64,000 nt of DNA, from positions 214,033 to 278,032 of the forward strand of contig JAALLF010000005.1 in the NCBI GenBank assembly GCA_011087645.1, read 5' to 3'. The stretch comes from Alphaproteobacteria bacterium (GTDB lineage Bacteria > Pseudomonadota > Alphaproteobacteria > UBA6615). The translations under genes were made by a program, and so were the position numbers. The first letter of the stretch is position 1. Every line of letters begins with the position of its first letter. The notes beneath the pieces were generated by a model. The model did not search any database, was not told the origin of the DNA, and saw only the letters and a list, made by a program, of their open reading frames with translations. This document shows, piece by piece, positions 55,499 through 63,678 of the stretch.

Positions 55499-56254
55499 AT
55501 GGCCAAAGCCGCGAACAGAAAGATCACCGCCGGCAAGCGCGCGTCCGGCGCGGCGATCCCGCTCTATGCGCAAGTCGAAGAAATCATTCGCCAACGGCTG
55601 ATCGACAATTATTGGAACCCGGGCGAGGCGCTACCCAGCGAGATGCAACTCGCCGCCGAACTCGGCGTCAGTCAGGGCACCGTACGTAAGGCGCTCAACG
55701 ACATGGTGGCGGAAAACCTGCTGGTGCGCCGGCAGGGCCGGGGCACCTTCGTTTCCGAGCATACCGAACGGCGCGCCCTGTTCCTGTTCTTCAACCTTGT
55801 CGGCGAAGACGGCTCGCGCACCATGCCGGTGAGCGAAGTGAGTTCGTGTGCGCACCGCAAGGCCACGCCCGAAGAGTGCGAGCGTCTCGATCTTGCGGTG
55901 GGGGCTGAAATCATCACCGTCCAGCGGGTGCGCTCGTTGCATGGTGAACCCACCATCGTCGATCGGGTGACGGTGTCGCGGTCGCTGTTTCCGAATTTGG
56001 GCGGCGATGTGAAATTGCCGGAAAACCTCTATCGCTTCTATCAAGGCGAATACGGCATCACTATCACCAAGGCCCAAGAGAGTGTGCGCGCCGTTTCCGC
56101 GACGCCGGAAGAAGCGGAAATGCTCAGCCTCGCGCCCGGCGCGCCTCTGTTGGAGATCGACCGCATATCCCTGTCGCTTGACGGGCGACCTGTCGAATGG
56201 CGGGTCAGCCGGTGTAACACCAATCAACACACCTATGTCGCCGAGCGTGGATAA
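55499..56254 (+). CDS. GntR-family transcriptional regulator, HutC/UTRA subfamily
   Basis: A winged helix (about 20-85) with IPLYAQVEEIIRQRLIDNYW, LPSEMQLAAELGVSQGTVRK and RRQGRGTFVSEHTE precedes a UTRA effector domain (about 110-248, ending LDGRPVEWRVSRCNTNQHTY). HutC-type regulators are usually repressors released by a pathway metabolite. The gene follows the Gfo/Idh gene by 20 bp. The probable target is the palindrome GTCTTATATAAGAC found at three promoters in this region. Confidence 0.93.
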   Translation: MAKAANRKITAGKRASGAAIPLYAQVEEIIRQRLIDNYWNPGEALPSEMQLAAELGVSQGTVRKALNDMVAENLLVRRQGRGTFVSEHTERRALFLFFNLVGEDGSRTMPVSEVSSCAHRKATPEECERLDLAVGAEIITVQRVRSLHGEPTIVDRVTVSRSLFPNLGGDVKLPENLYRFYQGEYGITITKAQESVRAVSATPEEAEMLSLAPGAPLLEIDRISLSLDGRPVEWRVSRCNTNQHTYVAERG

Positions 56255-56325
56255 CGTCTAACGGGAACGTCGATTTCGCCGTCTGGAACCAATTAAAAAA
56301 GCTCACATGAGGGGGAGTATTCAAC

Positions 56326-57213
56326 ATGACCAAAGCACAAGCGGGCGTTGTCGGTCTGGGTAATATGGGTGGCGGGGTCGCCCGGAATCTCGTCAAGGCC
56401 GGTATCCAAACCGGCGTGTGGGATGTGTCCGACGACGCGATGGCGCCGTTCCGCGACAGTGAGAATGCCAGTCTCATGACCCCGGGCGAGATGGCCGCCC
56501 ACGGTGCGACTATCCTCTACGTTGTGCCGGCGACCCCGGAAATCGAAGCGACCCTCAATGGCCAAGACGGCGTATTGGCCAAGTCCGCGCCCGGCACCGT
56601 GGTCTTCGATCTCACCACTTCGTTTCCCGATGACACCAGGCGGGTCGCGGCGGAAGCAGCCGAAGCCGGGGTCGACTATCTTGACGCGGCGATGAGCGGC
56701 GGCGCCACCGGCGCCGATGCGGGCACGCTCACCCTGATGATCGGCGGCGATAAGGCGGCATTTGAGAAATCCAAACCGATCCTCGAGGCGGTCGCGGGCA
56801 ACATCTACTATCTTGGTGACAGTGGCGCCGGCCATGCCATGAAGCTGATCCATAATATGGTGGTGCACACGATCTTCTTAACCAATTGCGAGGCCGGCCG
56901 CATGGCCGAGGGTGCCGGCATTGCTCTGGCTGACATGGTCGAAGTGTTCAACAATTCCAACGCCCGCAGCTATTCCAGCGAATTCCGCTTCCCCAAGCAT
57001 ATCCTGTCGGAGAAATGGGACGCCCGCTCGCGGGTCTACAATCTCAACAAGGATCTCGGCATGGCGGTGCGCTTCGCCGAATCCATGGACATCGACGCGC
57101 GCTATGCCAAGGAAACGCTGAATTTTCTCGGCCACGCCATCGACCGCGGCATGGCGGAAAAGGATTACAGCCTGCTCTATCCCGAGTTCGACGCCATCAG
57201 GGGCGAGGAGTAG
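56326..57213 (+). CDS. 3-hydroxyisobutyrate dehydrogenase-family oxidoreductase
   Basis: A 295-aa beta-hydroxyacid dehydrogenase. The motif GVVGLGNMGGGVARNLVKAG (7-26) binds NAD(P), LDAAMSGGATGADAGTL binds substrate and the catalytic Lys lies in GAGHAMKLIHNM near 176. Tartronate-semialdehyde reductase and hydroxyisobutyrate dehydrogenase are close types. The start follows GAGGGGGAG. Its place beside the GntR gene fits catabolism of a sugar acid or similar compound (inference). Confidence 0.9.
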   Translation: MTKAQAGVVGLGNMGGGVARNLVKAGIQTGVWDVSDDAMAPFRDSENASLMTPGEMAAHGATILYVVPATPEIEATLNGQDGVLAKSAPGTVVFDLTTSFPDDTRRVAAEAAEAGVDYLDAAMSGGATGADAGTLTLMIGGDKAAFEKSKPILEAVAGNIYYLGDSGAGHAMKLIHNMVVHTIFLTNCEAGRMAEGAGIALADMVEVFNNSNARSYSSEFRFPKHILSEKWDARSRVYNLNKDLGMAVRFAESMDIDARYAKETLNFLGHAIDRGMAEKDYSLLYPEFDAIRGEE

Positions 57214-57219
57214 ATCCAG

Positions 57220-57371
57220 ACCCTCTCCCCCCGGGAGAGGGTAGTGAGCGATAGCGAACCGGGTGAGGGGACAACTAGGCGTCTCTGATTGAACGGGTTC
57301 GATGCGTTGTGAATTCGATGGCGGTGGACTTATTTCCCCTCACCCCGACCCCTCTCCCATGGGGAGAGGGG
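57220..57371. repeat. CCCTC/GAGGG intergenic repeats, inverted pair
   Basis: One element, CCCTCTCCCCCCGGGAGAGGG followed by GTGAGCG and CGGGTGAGGGG, occupies 57220-57270. An inverted partial copy, CCCCTCACCCCGACC plus CCTCTCCCATGGGGAGAGG, occupies 57336-57371. Each has its own hairpin. They separate two convergent genes and may act as transcript-end structures. Confidence 0.85.
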
Positions 57372-57408
57372 CTTATCGCCGGCTCAATCGAGCGAACTAA
57401 TTTCCGCA

Positions 57409-58329
57409 TCAACCCGGCAGAAACTCAAACAACTCGTTGCGGAAGCGGCCGACGGTGGCTTCGACGACCGGCTGCACCGCGGCGGCGAATTCCGCCCGCT
57501 CGTCCTCGGTCAAGGTGATGACCTCGTTTTGGGCGGGGTCGAATTTCTCGATCACCGCCGCCTCTTCGGCCGCCGCGAAGTCGCGTTGCGCCGCGGTTGC
57601 GGTCGCCAGCGCCGCATCGACCGCCGTGCGCACCTCCGCCGGCCAGCCGTCATAGGTCTGCTTGTGGCACAGGACCACGGCCGGCCCGAAGAAATGGCCG
57701 CTCAGCGTGATCCAGCGATGGTGGTTGTGGACGCCCATATTATAGGTGTTGGTAATGGCGTTTTCCTGCGCGTCGACGGCGCCCGACGCCACCGACGGTA
57801 CCAGATCCTTGACGTCGTAGAACACCGGCTCGAACCCCAACGCGGCGAAGGACTGCATATAGAGATCGCTTTTCAGGGTGCGGATTTTCAAGCCGGCGCA
57901 GTCATGCGGATGGCGGATCGGGCGCACGCTATTCGACAGGTGGCGGAACGCATTGTCCCACCAGGCGGCCACGCGAAACCCGGCGACCTCGTCGATCCTG
58001 TCGCCGAGATAGTGGCACAAAGGCCCATCGAGCATGGCGTAAGCCTGCGCCCGGTCGCGAATGGCGAAGGGCAGATCGAGCAGGGCAAATTCGGGTACCC
58101 GGTCGGCCAGATAGCTTGAGGCGAAATAACAAAATGTCATCTCGCCGGTGGCGACCATGTCGAGTAGATCGACCGCGTTGTGCCCCTGGGCGGTGATGTC
58201 GGGGGTGAGCGCGAAGGCAAGATCGTCGCCCAGGGTTTGCGCTAATGTATCGCCGAAGACCGTGGCCGCCCGGTTATGGACCGAGAATGCGCCCTGATAG
58301 CCGCCGAAGCGAATGTCGATGCTGGCCAA
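57409..58329 (-). CDS. TRAP-type DctP-like protein without signal peptide
   Basis: A 306-aa protein of the TRAP solute-binding family, with AHN-like FSVHNRAATVFGDTL, ADRVPEFALLDLPFAI, GLKIRTLKSDLYMQSFAALG and SGAVDAQENAITNTYNMG. No hydrophobic leader is present: TTG 58329, with AGGGG upstream and only 9 bp from the previous stop, opens directly on mature-like sequence. DctQ and DctM genes are absent from the window. It may be a cytoplasmic binding protein or sensor, or a decayed transporter part; the in-frame upstream sequence should be checked for a hidden leader. Confidence 0.83.
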   Translation of the reverse strand: MASIDIRFGGYQGAFSVHNRAATVFGDTLAQTLGDDLAFALTPDITAQGHNAVDLLDMVATGEMTFCYFASSYLADRVPEFALLDLPFAIRDRAQAYAMLDGPLCHYLGDRIDEVAGFRVAAWWDNAFRHLSNSVRPIRHPHDCAGLKIRTLKSDLYMQSFAALGFEPVFYDVKDLVPSVASGAVDAQENAITNTYNMGVHNHHRWITLSGHFFGPAVVLCHKQTYDGWPAEVRTAVDAALATATAAQRDFAAAEEAAVIEKFDPAQNEVITLTEDERAEFAAAVQPVVEATVGRFRNELFEFLPG

Positions 58330-58338
58330 ATTAGACCC

Positions 58339-59082
58339 CTAGTCGACCGGTGGCCAAATCCGTTGACCGACGGTCGGCGATCCGGGGGTGTGCATGGTGT
58401 AGCGCACCAGCCGGCCTGACCATTCGTCCTCGTCCAACGCTTCCGCCTCATGGCCGATTTCGAAATGCTCCAGCCGCGCCTCGAGCGAGGTAAATTCGTA
58501 GAGTACGGAATATTTCGCCCAGCCGGCGACCGACAGCATCACCCGGGCGGCAATGCAGCCGGACATTTTGGCCATGGCTGGCAGGCGGTACTGCGCGTAC
58601 CAGGGGCCGACATCGAACTCGTTTTCCAGCTTCGCGGTGCGAAAGCTGCCCATCTGGATGGCAGGTCCCGGCGTGGTGCCCGCCGGCCGCAGGGCCATTT
58701 CCGGTCCGTCGACGCGCGCGAACACCGAGAAAATGCACGGCCGCACACCTTGGCGCAGATCGAGCATTTTCCGTGCTGTGCCGGTCAGCGCCGCTTGTTC
58801 GTCGACCACGCTGGGTGCGACCAAGGTCCAGGGTTCTGCGGCGCCGGCCAGCATGAGGAACTGGGTGCCGGTGCCGACGCCTTCCATGCCTTCGGATTTG
58901 GGGAAATGCTCGCGCACCCGTTTCATGTCAGCCCCACCGACAGTGTCTTGATAGTGCGCCGCCCAGGCGATCCCGGGTTTTGACTGAATTTGGGGTAAAT
59001 AGTCGCTGTGCAGCCAATCGAGATATTCGTCGCGCCCGTCCTCGGGCAAGTCGTACCACGTCGCCCAAATTGCCTGATCCAT
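58339..59082 (-). CDS. Hypothetical protein with duplicated alpha/beta-barrel-like halves (247 aa)
   Basis: Not recognised by name. The N-terminal half (WATWYDLPEDGRDEYLDWLH, HYQDTVGG) and the C-terminal half (YAQYRLPAMAKMSGCIAARV, YEFTSLEARLEHFEIG) each look like an EthD/dimeric alpha-beta-barrel unit, suggesting an internal duplication forming one pseudo-dimer. Such proteins often appear in aromatic or terpenoid catabolic operons. The start follows GGGGGGAGAGC. It is followed by the DctP-like gene 9 bp on and preceded by the terminator of tctC. Confidence 0.65.
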   Translation of the reverse strand: MDQAIWATWYDLPEDGRDEYLDWLHSDYLPQIQSKPGIAWAAHYQDTVGGADMKRVREHFPKSEGMEGVGTGTQFLMLAGAAEPWTLVAPSVVDEQAALTGTARKMLDLRQGVRPCIFSVFARVDGPEMALRPAGTTPGPAIQMGSFRTAKLENEFDVGPWYAQYRLPAMAKMSGCIAARVMLSVAGWAKYSVLYEFTSLEARLEHFEIGHEAEALDEDEWSGRLVRYTMHTPGSPTVGQRIWPPVD

Positions 59083-59119
59083 TTTCTAGCTCTCCCCCCG
59101 AGATTTTTTTTGGTTTCGC

Positions 59120-59160
59120 AAAAAGATAGGCGGCAATCCCGTCGGGGACTACCGCCTATT
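59120..59160 (-). terminator. Terminator of tctC
   Basis: On the minus strand, stem ATAGGCGG...CCGCCTAT with an inner TCCC/GGGA helix is followed by T5. It lies 23 bp past the tctC stop and isolates tctC from the next gene. Confidence 0.88.
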
Positions 59161-59182
59161 AGCTTAACAAATTTTGCGGCGA

Positions 59183-60139
59183 TTAGCCCTTGGTCATACT
59201 ATCGACCAATTCCTTATAGGTACCGCTTTGAACGGGCCGGAGCTTTTCATAATCCGCACCGTCCATGAGGTTGGTATCCTCACCCAGGCGCTTCATCATG
59301 CGCTTGTAGGTCTTGTCTTCTTGCATCTTGGCAAAGGCCTCACGCAGCAAGGCAAGACGGTCGGCGGGGATGCCGCGCGGCGCCATAATGATGCGATGCA
59401 TTTCGCCGAGTTCGGTGGGGAAACCAATCGACTTGAACGTTGGCGGGCTGCCGACAACCGGCTCGTCGTTCACGCACGCCAATGTGCGCACCTTGTCGCC
59501 CTGTCCGGCAATGGTTGACGGCAACTGCACGGTGAAGTCCGCGTCGCCGGCGAGTAGCGCGCGCAGCGAGGGGCCGCCACCGCGATACGGCGTCATGTTG
59601 GCGTTAACCTGGGCCCATTGCAGCAATCGCGCGCCGGGAACCATACCCGCACCCCACTGGCCGGAATGTGCGAATTCAAGCTTGCCGGGATTGGCGCGGC
59701 CGAAATCGAACAAGCCCTCGATCGTTTTGTGCGGCGAATCGGCGAGTACGATCAGGCAAAAACGTGCCGAATTGAGCCGCGCGACGGTGACGAAATCCTT
59801 CGTCGTGTCGTAGGGCAAATCTTTGACATGCTGCTGTAGTTGATCGAAATAATTGTGGCTGAACAGCAGCGTATAACCGTCGGCTGGCGCCGTTGCCGCC
59901 GCGGCGGTACCGGTCTGGCCGCTGGCGCCCGGCATCAGCTTCACGATCATCGCCTGATCGATATATTGCGGAATGATCGACGTGAACACGCGTGAGTTCA
60001 AATCGTGAGACCCGCCCGCACCCATGGGCAGGATTAAGGTGATCGGTTTGGTGGGAAAGTCCTGTGCGGCCGCACCGCCGATGCTCACACCGAACATCAA
60101 CGCAGCCGTCGATACCATCTTCATCAGGTTTATGCGCAT
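59183..60139 (-). CDS. tctC: Tripartite tricarboxylate transporter substrate-binding protein (TctC/Bug)
   Basis: A periplasmic binding protein of 318 aa. A signal peptide covers 1-25 (core MVSTAALMFGVSIGGAAAQ), then DFPTKPITLILPMGAGGSHDLNSR typical of the Bug family, with the carboxylate-binding loops and PGKLEFAHSGQWGAG in the centre. It delivers a carboxylate to TctAB. The ATG follows CGGGAGGAATCC. It is downstream of tctA in the same direction but 147 bp away, with its own operator-like site. Confidence 0.93.
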   Translation of the reverse strand: MRINLMKMVSTAALMFGVSIGGAAAQDFPTKPITLILPMGAGGSHDLNSRVFTSIIPQYIDQAMIVKLMPGASGQTGTAAAATAPADGYTLLFSHNYFDQLQQHVKDLPYDTTKDFVTVARLNSARFCLIVLADSPHKTIEGLFDFGRANPGKLEFAHSGQWGAGMVPGARLLQWAQVNANMTPYRGGGPSLRALLAGDADFTVQLPSTIAGQGDKVRTLACVNDEPVVGSPPTFKSIGFPTELGEMHRIIMAPRGIPADRLALLREAFAKMQEDKTYKRMMKRLGEDTNLMDGADYEKLRPVQSGTYKELVDSMTKG

Positions 60140-60216
60140 GGATTCCTCCCGTTAAGTTGCGCTTCAAATCAATAGTCGACCGCTGGATTCTTATCGTCAG
60201 TGCCGATCAACCCTTA

Positions 60217-60230
60217 CTCTTCTATAAGAC
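60217..60230. promoter_or_regulatory. Putative GntR operator, site 2 (tctC promoter)
   Basis: CTCTTCTATAAGAC matches GTCTTATATAAGAC at 12 of 14 positions, 78 bp upstream of the tctC start. Its presence suggests separate promotion of tctC under the same regulator as the other two sites. Confidence 0.55.
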
Positions 60231-60286
60231 TTATACAACGACACCACTGCACCGTGCGATTGTCAAGGAACGAGGGTGTGGCCGCC

Positions 60287-61825
60287 TTATTCCTCTTGGT
60301 TTGCCATCCCCAGGCTCTCCCGTCGCAACTTTGTCGATCGTCGCCATAAATACCAGGCGATGACCGGCGTTAAGACCAGAATAACAACGGTTATTGGCCG
60401 TTCGAACATGATGTAGCCGAAGATATCGCCCTTCGACAGACTAAGTGTCTGGCTTAGTGCCCGCTCAATCTCAGGGCCCAGAATAAAGGCCATGGCGAGC
60501 GGGGCGACATCGAAGTGGAATTTCCGCAGGACGTAGCCGACGCCGCCGAAAAACGCCAAAACATAAAGATCGGTCGGGTTGTTACGCACTGCGAACACGC
60601 CGGCGAAGGCGAACATAATCGTCAGCGGCATGAGCAATGATTTAGGAATGCGCACGACCCGCGCGAATGCCGGAATGGATAAATAGCCGACGACCAGGAA
60701 CAGTACATTGGCCAGCACCATGGCCAGCAAAATAGCAAAGACTTGCGGACCTTGCTCGGCCATCAATTGCGGGCCGGGCCGCATGCCGACCGCGATAAAC
60801 GCGCCCAGCAAGATCGCCGTGATGTTGTCGCCGGGAATGCCAAAGGTCAGCATGGGCACCAAAGTTGGGCCATTAACCGCGTTATTCGCCGCTTCCGCCG
60901 CCGCGACGCCCTCGAGCTCTCCCTTGCCGAATTTTTCCGGGTGTTTCGAGGCGTTCTTGGCCGCCGCGTAGCCGACAAAGGCGGCCACCACCTGGCCGAC
61001 GCCGGGGATGATGCCGATCGAGGTGCCGATCACCGTCGAGCGCATGATGGTGCGACCGCAGGAGCGGAACTCGGCCCAGGTGAGGCGCTCGCCTTCGCGC
61101 ACCTTCAACTTGGCGTCGATATAGGCGGAAGCTTTCTTCTCGATGTTGAGAAGCAGTTCCGACAGAGCGAACAAGCCGATCAGCATGGGTAGCAGGCTGA
61201 TGCCCGAGCGCAGCTCGAACACGCCAAAGGTGAAGCGCGACAAGGCGCCGATCGGGTCCTGGCCGATCATGGCAATGAACAGGCCCAGCACCATCACCAA
61301 GAGGCCTTTGACGAAGGCGCCAGAGCCGGTCGCCGAAATCACGATCAGACTGAGAAATAACACCGCGCCAAGTTCCGGCGGGCCGATTTTCAGCGCGATC
61401 AGGGCAATGGGCACAATGGCGAAAATGGTGAAAATATCGCTGGTGAAATCGCCGGCGACCGACGAGAACAGCGCCACCTCCAGCGCCTTGCGCCCCTTGC
61501 CTTTTCGGGTGAGCGCCGGGCCATCGAATGTCGTCGCCACGGCGGCGCCGGTGCCTGGCATAGAGACCAGAATCGCCGGTATACTGCCGCCATAGATGCC
61601 GCCTTTATAAATTCCCAGCAGGAAGGGGATGCCAAATATCGGCGGCAGGAAAAACACGATGGGTAGCAAGATGGCCATCGCCGTCAAAGTCGTCAGCCCC
61701 GGCAGTGCGCCCACGAACATGCCGAGAAGCAAACCGCCGGTCATGTAAAGGATGGTGATGAACAGGGTTTCGGGATTAAACAAAATCCCGGCGCCTTCGA
61801 TCATCGCACCAAATAATACTTCCAT
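60287..61825 (-). CDS. tctA: Tripartite tricarboxylate transporter large membrane subunit TctA
   Basis: A 512-aa polytopic protein (about 11-12 segments). Family motifs are GALPGLTTLTAMAILLPIVF, SMPGTGAAVATTFDGPALTRKGKG and the repeated GIIPGVGQVVAAFVGYAAAKNASK and FGIPGDNITAILLGAF. It forms the transport channel with TctB. It lies 39 bp after tctB. Confidence 0.95.
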   Translation of the reverse strand: MEVLFGAMIEGAGILFNPETLFITILYMTGGLLLGMFVGALPGLTTLTAMAILLPIVFFLPPIFGIPFLLGIYKGGIYGGSIPAILVSMPGTGAAVATTFDGPALTRKGKGRKALEVALFSSVAGDFTSDIFTIFAIVPIALIALKIGPPELGAVLFLSLIVISATGSGAFVKGLLVMVLGLFIAMIGQDPIGALSRFTFGVFELRSGISLLPMLIGLFALSELLLNIEKKASAYIDAKLKVREGERLTWAEFRSCGRTIMRSTVIGTSIGIIPGVGQVVAAFVGYAAAKNASKHPEKFGKGELEGVAAAEAANNAVNGPTLVPMLTFGIPGDNITAILLGAFIAVGMRPGPQLMAEQGPQVFAILLAMVLANVLFLVVGYLSIPAFARVVRIPKSLLMPLTIMFAFAGVFAVRNNPTDLYVLAFFGGVGYVLRKFHFDVAPLAMAFILGPEIERALSQTLSLSKGDIFGYIMFERPITVVILVLTPVIAWYLWRRSTKLRRESLGMANQEE

Positions 61826-61864
61826 CGCTTATTCGCCCTTACGCGCGTGCCCGCCGGGGCATGT

Positions 61865-62389
61865 CTAGAACCACAATATGTTGGGAAAGAACGGGTTTTG
61901 CGGCAGCACCACTTGCAGCCACACCCGCAAAATATTGTAGAAAATCAGCGGCACACCGATGCTGACCGCAGCGCCGGCGAGGAGATTACGGTTGCCGTAA
62001 AATGTCGACAAAACGGCGAGTAGAATGATCGAGGAAATCACAAAGCCCAGCCAGGGCATGACCAGCGCCATAATCAGAAAGCCGAGCAGGGTCACGATCA
62101 CATTGACGATGGCCTCGCTGTCGAGGTTGCGGATACGGTTTTCCTCGACCAGCACCCGCGCGCGCCAGATGAGCCACCCCCCGGTGATGACAAAAAGGAT
62201 GGCAACCAGGCGCGGGAAAAAGTCTGGATCGAGGCCCGACGGTTTTTGACCGAACAGTAGTCGCGGCCGTTCGACCTGGTCGGGTGTGATGATGAACAGG
62301 GCGATCCCGACGACGATACCGATGATGCCGAACACGGTGTTGAAGTTAATCGCGCCGCGTGACGCCGGTTGGTCACCGGTATCAGACAT
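61865..62389 (-). CDS. tctB: Tripartite tricarboxylate transporter small membrane subunit TctB
   Basis: A small membrane protein of about 174 aa with four hydrophobic segments (VFGIIGIVVGIALFII, FFPRLVAILFVITGGWLIW, VIVTLLGFLIMALVMPWLGF, ISSIILLAVLSTFYG). Start ATG 62389 is chosen; GTG 62395 is possible. It is followed by tctA. The usual tctC-tctB-tctA order is altered here, with tctC last and separately promoted. Confidence 0.88.
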   Translation of the reverse strand: MSDTGDQPASRGAINFNTVFGIIGIVVGIALFIITPDQVERPRLLFGQKPSGLDPDFFPRLVAILFVITGGWLIWRARVLVEENRIRNLDSEAIVNVIVTLLGFLIMALVMPWLGFVISSIILLAVLSTFYGNRNLLAGAAVSIGVPLIFYNILRVWLQVVLPQNPFFPNILWF

Positions 62390-62439
62390 TCCCACCCTAA
62401 CCTCTCTGCGCGGCCGCCTTATGGCAGCCGCTTGTTCGT

Positions 62440-63498
62440 TTACTTCGCCGCCATCGCTGCCGACGGGTCGTTGCGCGGCAATGTGACCGGCTCGCCCAAC
62501 TCGTCGGACAGGTCGGCCGCGGTATAAACATCCATCACCAGCCGGGCTTCGTCCGGCTTCACCATCACCGGCCGGTCGTAGACCACCGCTTCGACGAAGT
62601 GGATGGTCTCGTCGGCCATCGGGCCGGCGAACACATGGTCGACCGGCTCACCGGGCATCGACGACATGGGATAGCGAATGCCGTGTTCGGTGGTGTTGAA
62701 CTGCACTTCCTTATGGGTGTCGTCGATGGTCAAGGCGCCGTCGGTGCCGACCACTTCGATCCAGCATTGCGAATAGTTGGGATAGCCGATCGGCAGGATC
62801 CAGCCGGCGCCGACGGTGATCGTCGTGCCGTCGTCCATGGTGACCATGATCCATTGATGATCCGGTGTCTCGCTATTGCGCTTGAACAACTTGCCCGACG
62901 TTTGCGAGTAAACCCGCACCGGTTTGCGCGGTTGCAGGGCCCACAGCAGAAAGTCCAGATCGTGGGTCGCTTCCATCGCCGCCGGCGACAATTTCGAACG
63001 CCCGGTGATCTTGGTGCCGAGCTCGCGGGTGACGTTGCGGCTGATCAAGCAGGTTACCGGGTCGCCGATCAGACCTTCCTTTAAGGCCTTGTTTACATAG
63101 GCGAATTTCGGCTTGAACCGCTGTGAATAGCCAACTGTGAATTTCAAATTCTTCTCTTCGGCCAGCGCGATCACTTCATCGGCTTCGGCGATGGTGGTCG
63201 AGACTGGCTTTTCGACGAAGACGTGTTTGCCGGCTTCCAGGGCCGCCTTGATCATCGGGTAATGGGTCGATTCCGGCGTCGCGGAAATGACAATGGCGTC
63301 GAGCTCGTCCTTGGTCAGAAGCTGTTCCCAGTCGGTGGTCGCGAAGTTGGGGCTGGTCTCGGCCTTCACCTCGGCGAGCCGGTCGGGGTTGATTTCGGCG
63401 ATATGCAACTCGTCGATCAGTGGACTGCGCGCGCAGGCGTTTGCGCGAATGCCGCCGGTCCACCCGGTGCCGATAACCCCAACATTAATCTGCTTCAT
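62440..63498 (-). CDS. Gfo/Idh/MocA-family oxidoreductase, second
   Basis: A 352-aa NAD(P)-dependent dehydrogenase with GVIGTGWTGGIRANACARS (8-26), VFVEKPVSTTIAEAD (the EKP active-site motif near 95) and MEATHDLDFLLWAL in the C-terminal domain. It is the first gene of the minus-strand idh-tctB-tctA run, so the transporter probably imports the substrate of this enzyme or a related one. A perfect operator palindrome lies about 95 bp upstream. It shares only family-level similarity with the protein at 54357-55478. Confidence 0.9.
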   Translation of the reverse strand: MKQINVGVIGTGWTGGIRANACARSPLIDELHIAEINPDRLAEVKAETSPNFATTDWEQLLTKDELDAIVISATPESTHYPMIKAALEAGKHVFVEKPVSTTIAEADEVIALAEEKNLKFTVGYSQRFKPKFAYVNKALKEGLIGDPVTCLISRNVTRELGTKITGRSKLSPAAMEATHDLDFLLWALQPRKPVRVYSQTSGKLFKRNSETPDHQWIMVTMDDGTTITVGAGWILPIGYPNYSQCWIEVVGTDGALTIDDTHKEVQFNTTEHGIRYPMSSMPGEPVDHVFAGPMADETIHFVEAVVYDRPVMVKPDEARLVMDVYTAADLSDELGEPVTLPRNDPSAAMAAK

Positions 63499-63593
63499 CT
63501 CTCTATCCCCGTTTTACGCGACCCTTACGAGCGCCGTTAGATTTCCCATGAGCCCGCTGGATGCGTGTTTGTGTATTCGTGCGAACTTAGCCA

Positions 63594-63607
63594 GTCTTAT
63601 ATAAGAC
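63594..63607. promoter_or_regulatory. Putative GntR operator, site 3 (perfect palindrome)
   Basis: GTCTTATATAAGAC, a perfect 14-bp palindrome, lies 96 bp upstream of the second Gfo/Idh gene and between it and the DUF1194 gene end. It is the best of three related sites in this region. Confidence 0.68.
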
Positions 63608-63678
63608 CGCAAGCAATGTGTATGACCGTTATCCGTCCGAAGCTATCGAACGCCGCCCATCCATTGCAAGGGGCAGTC

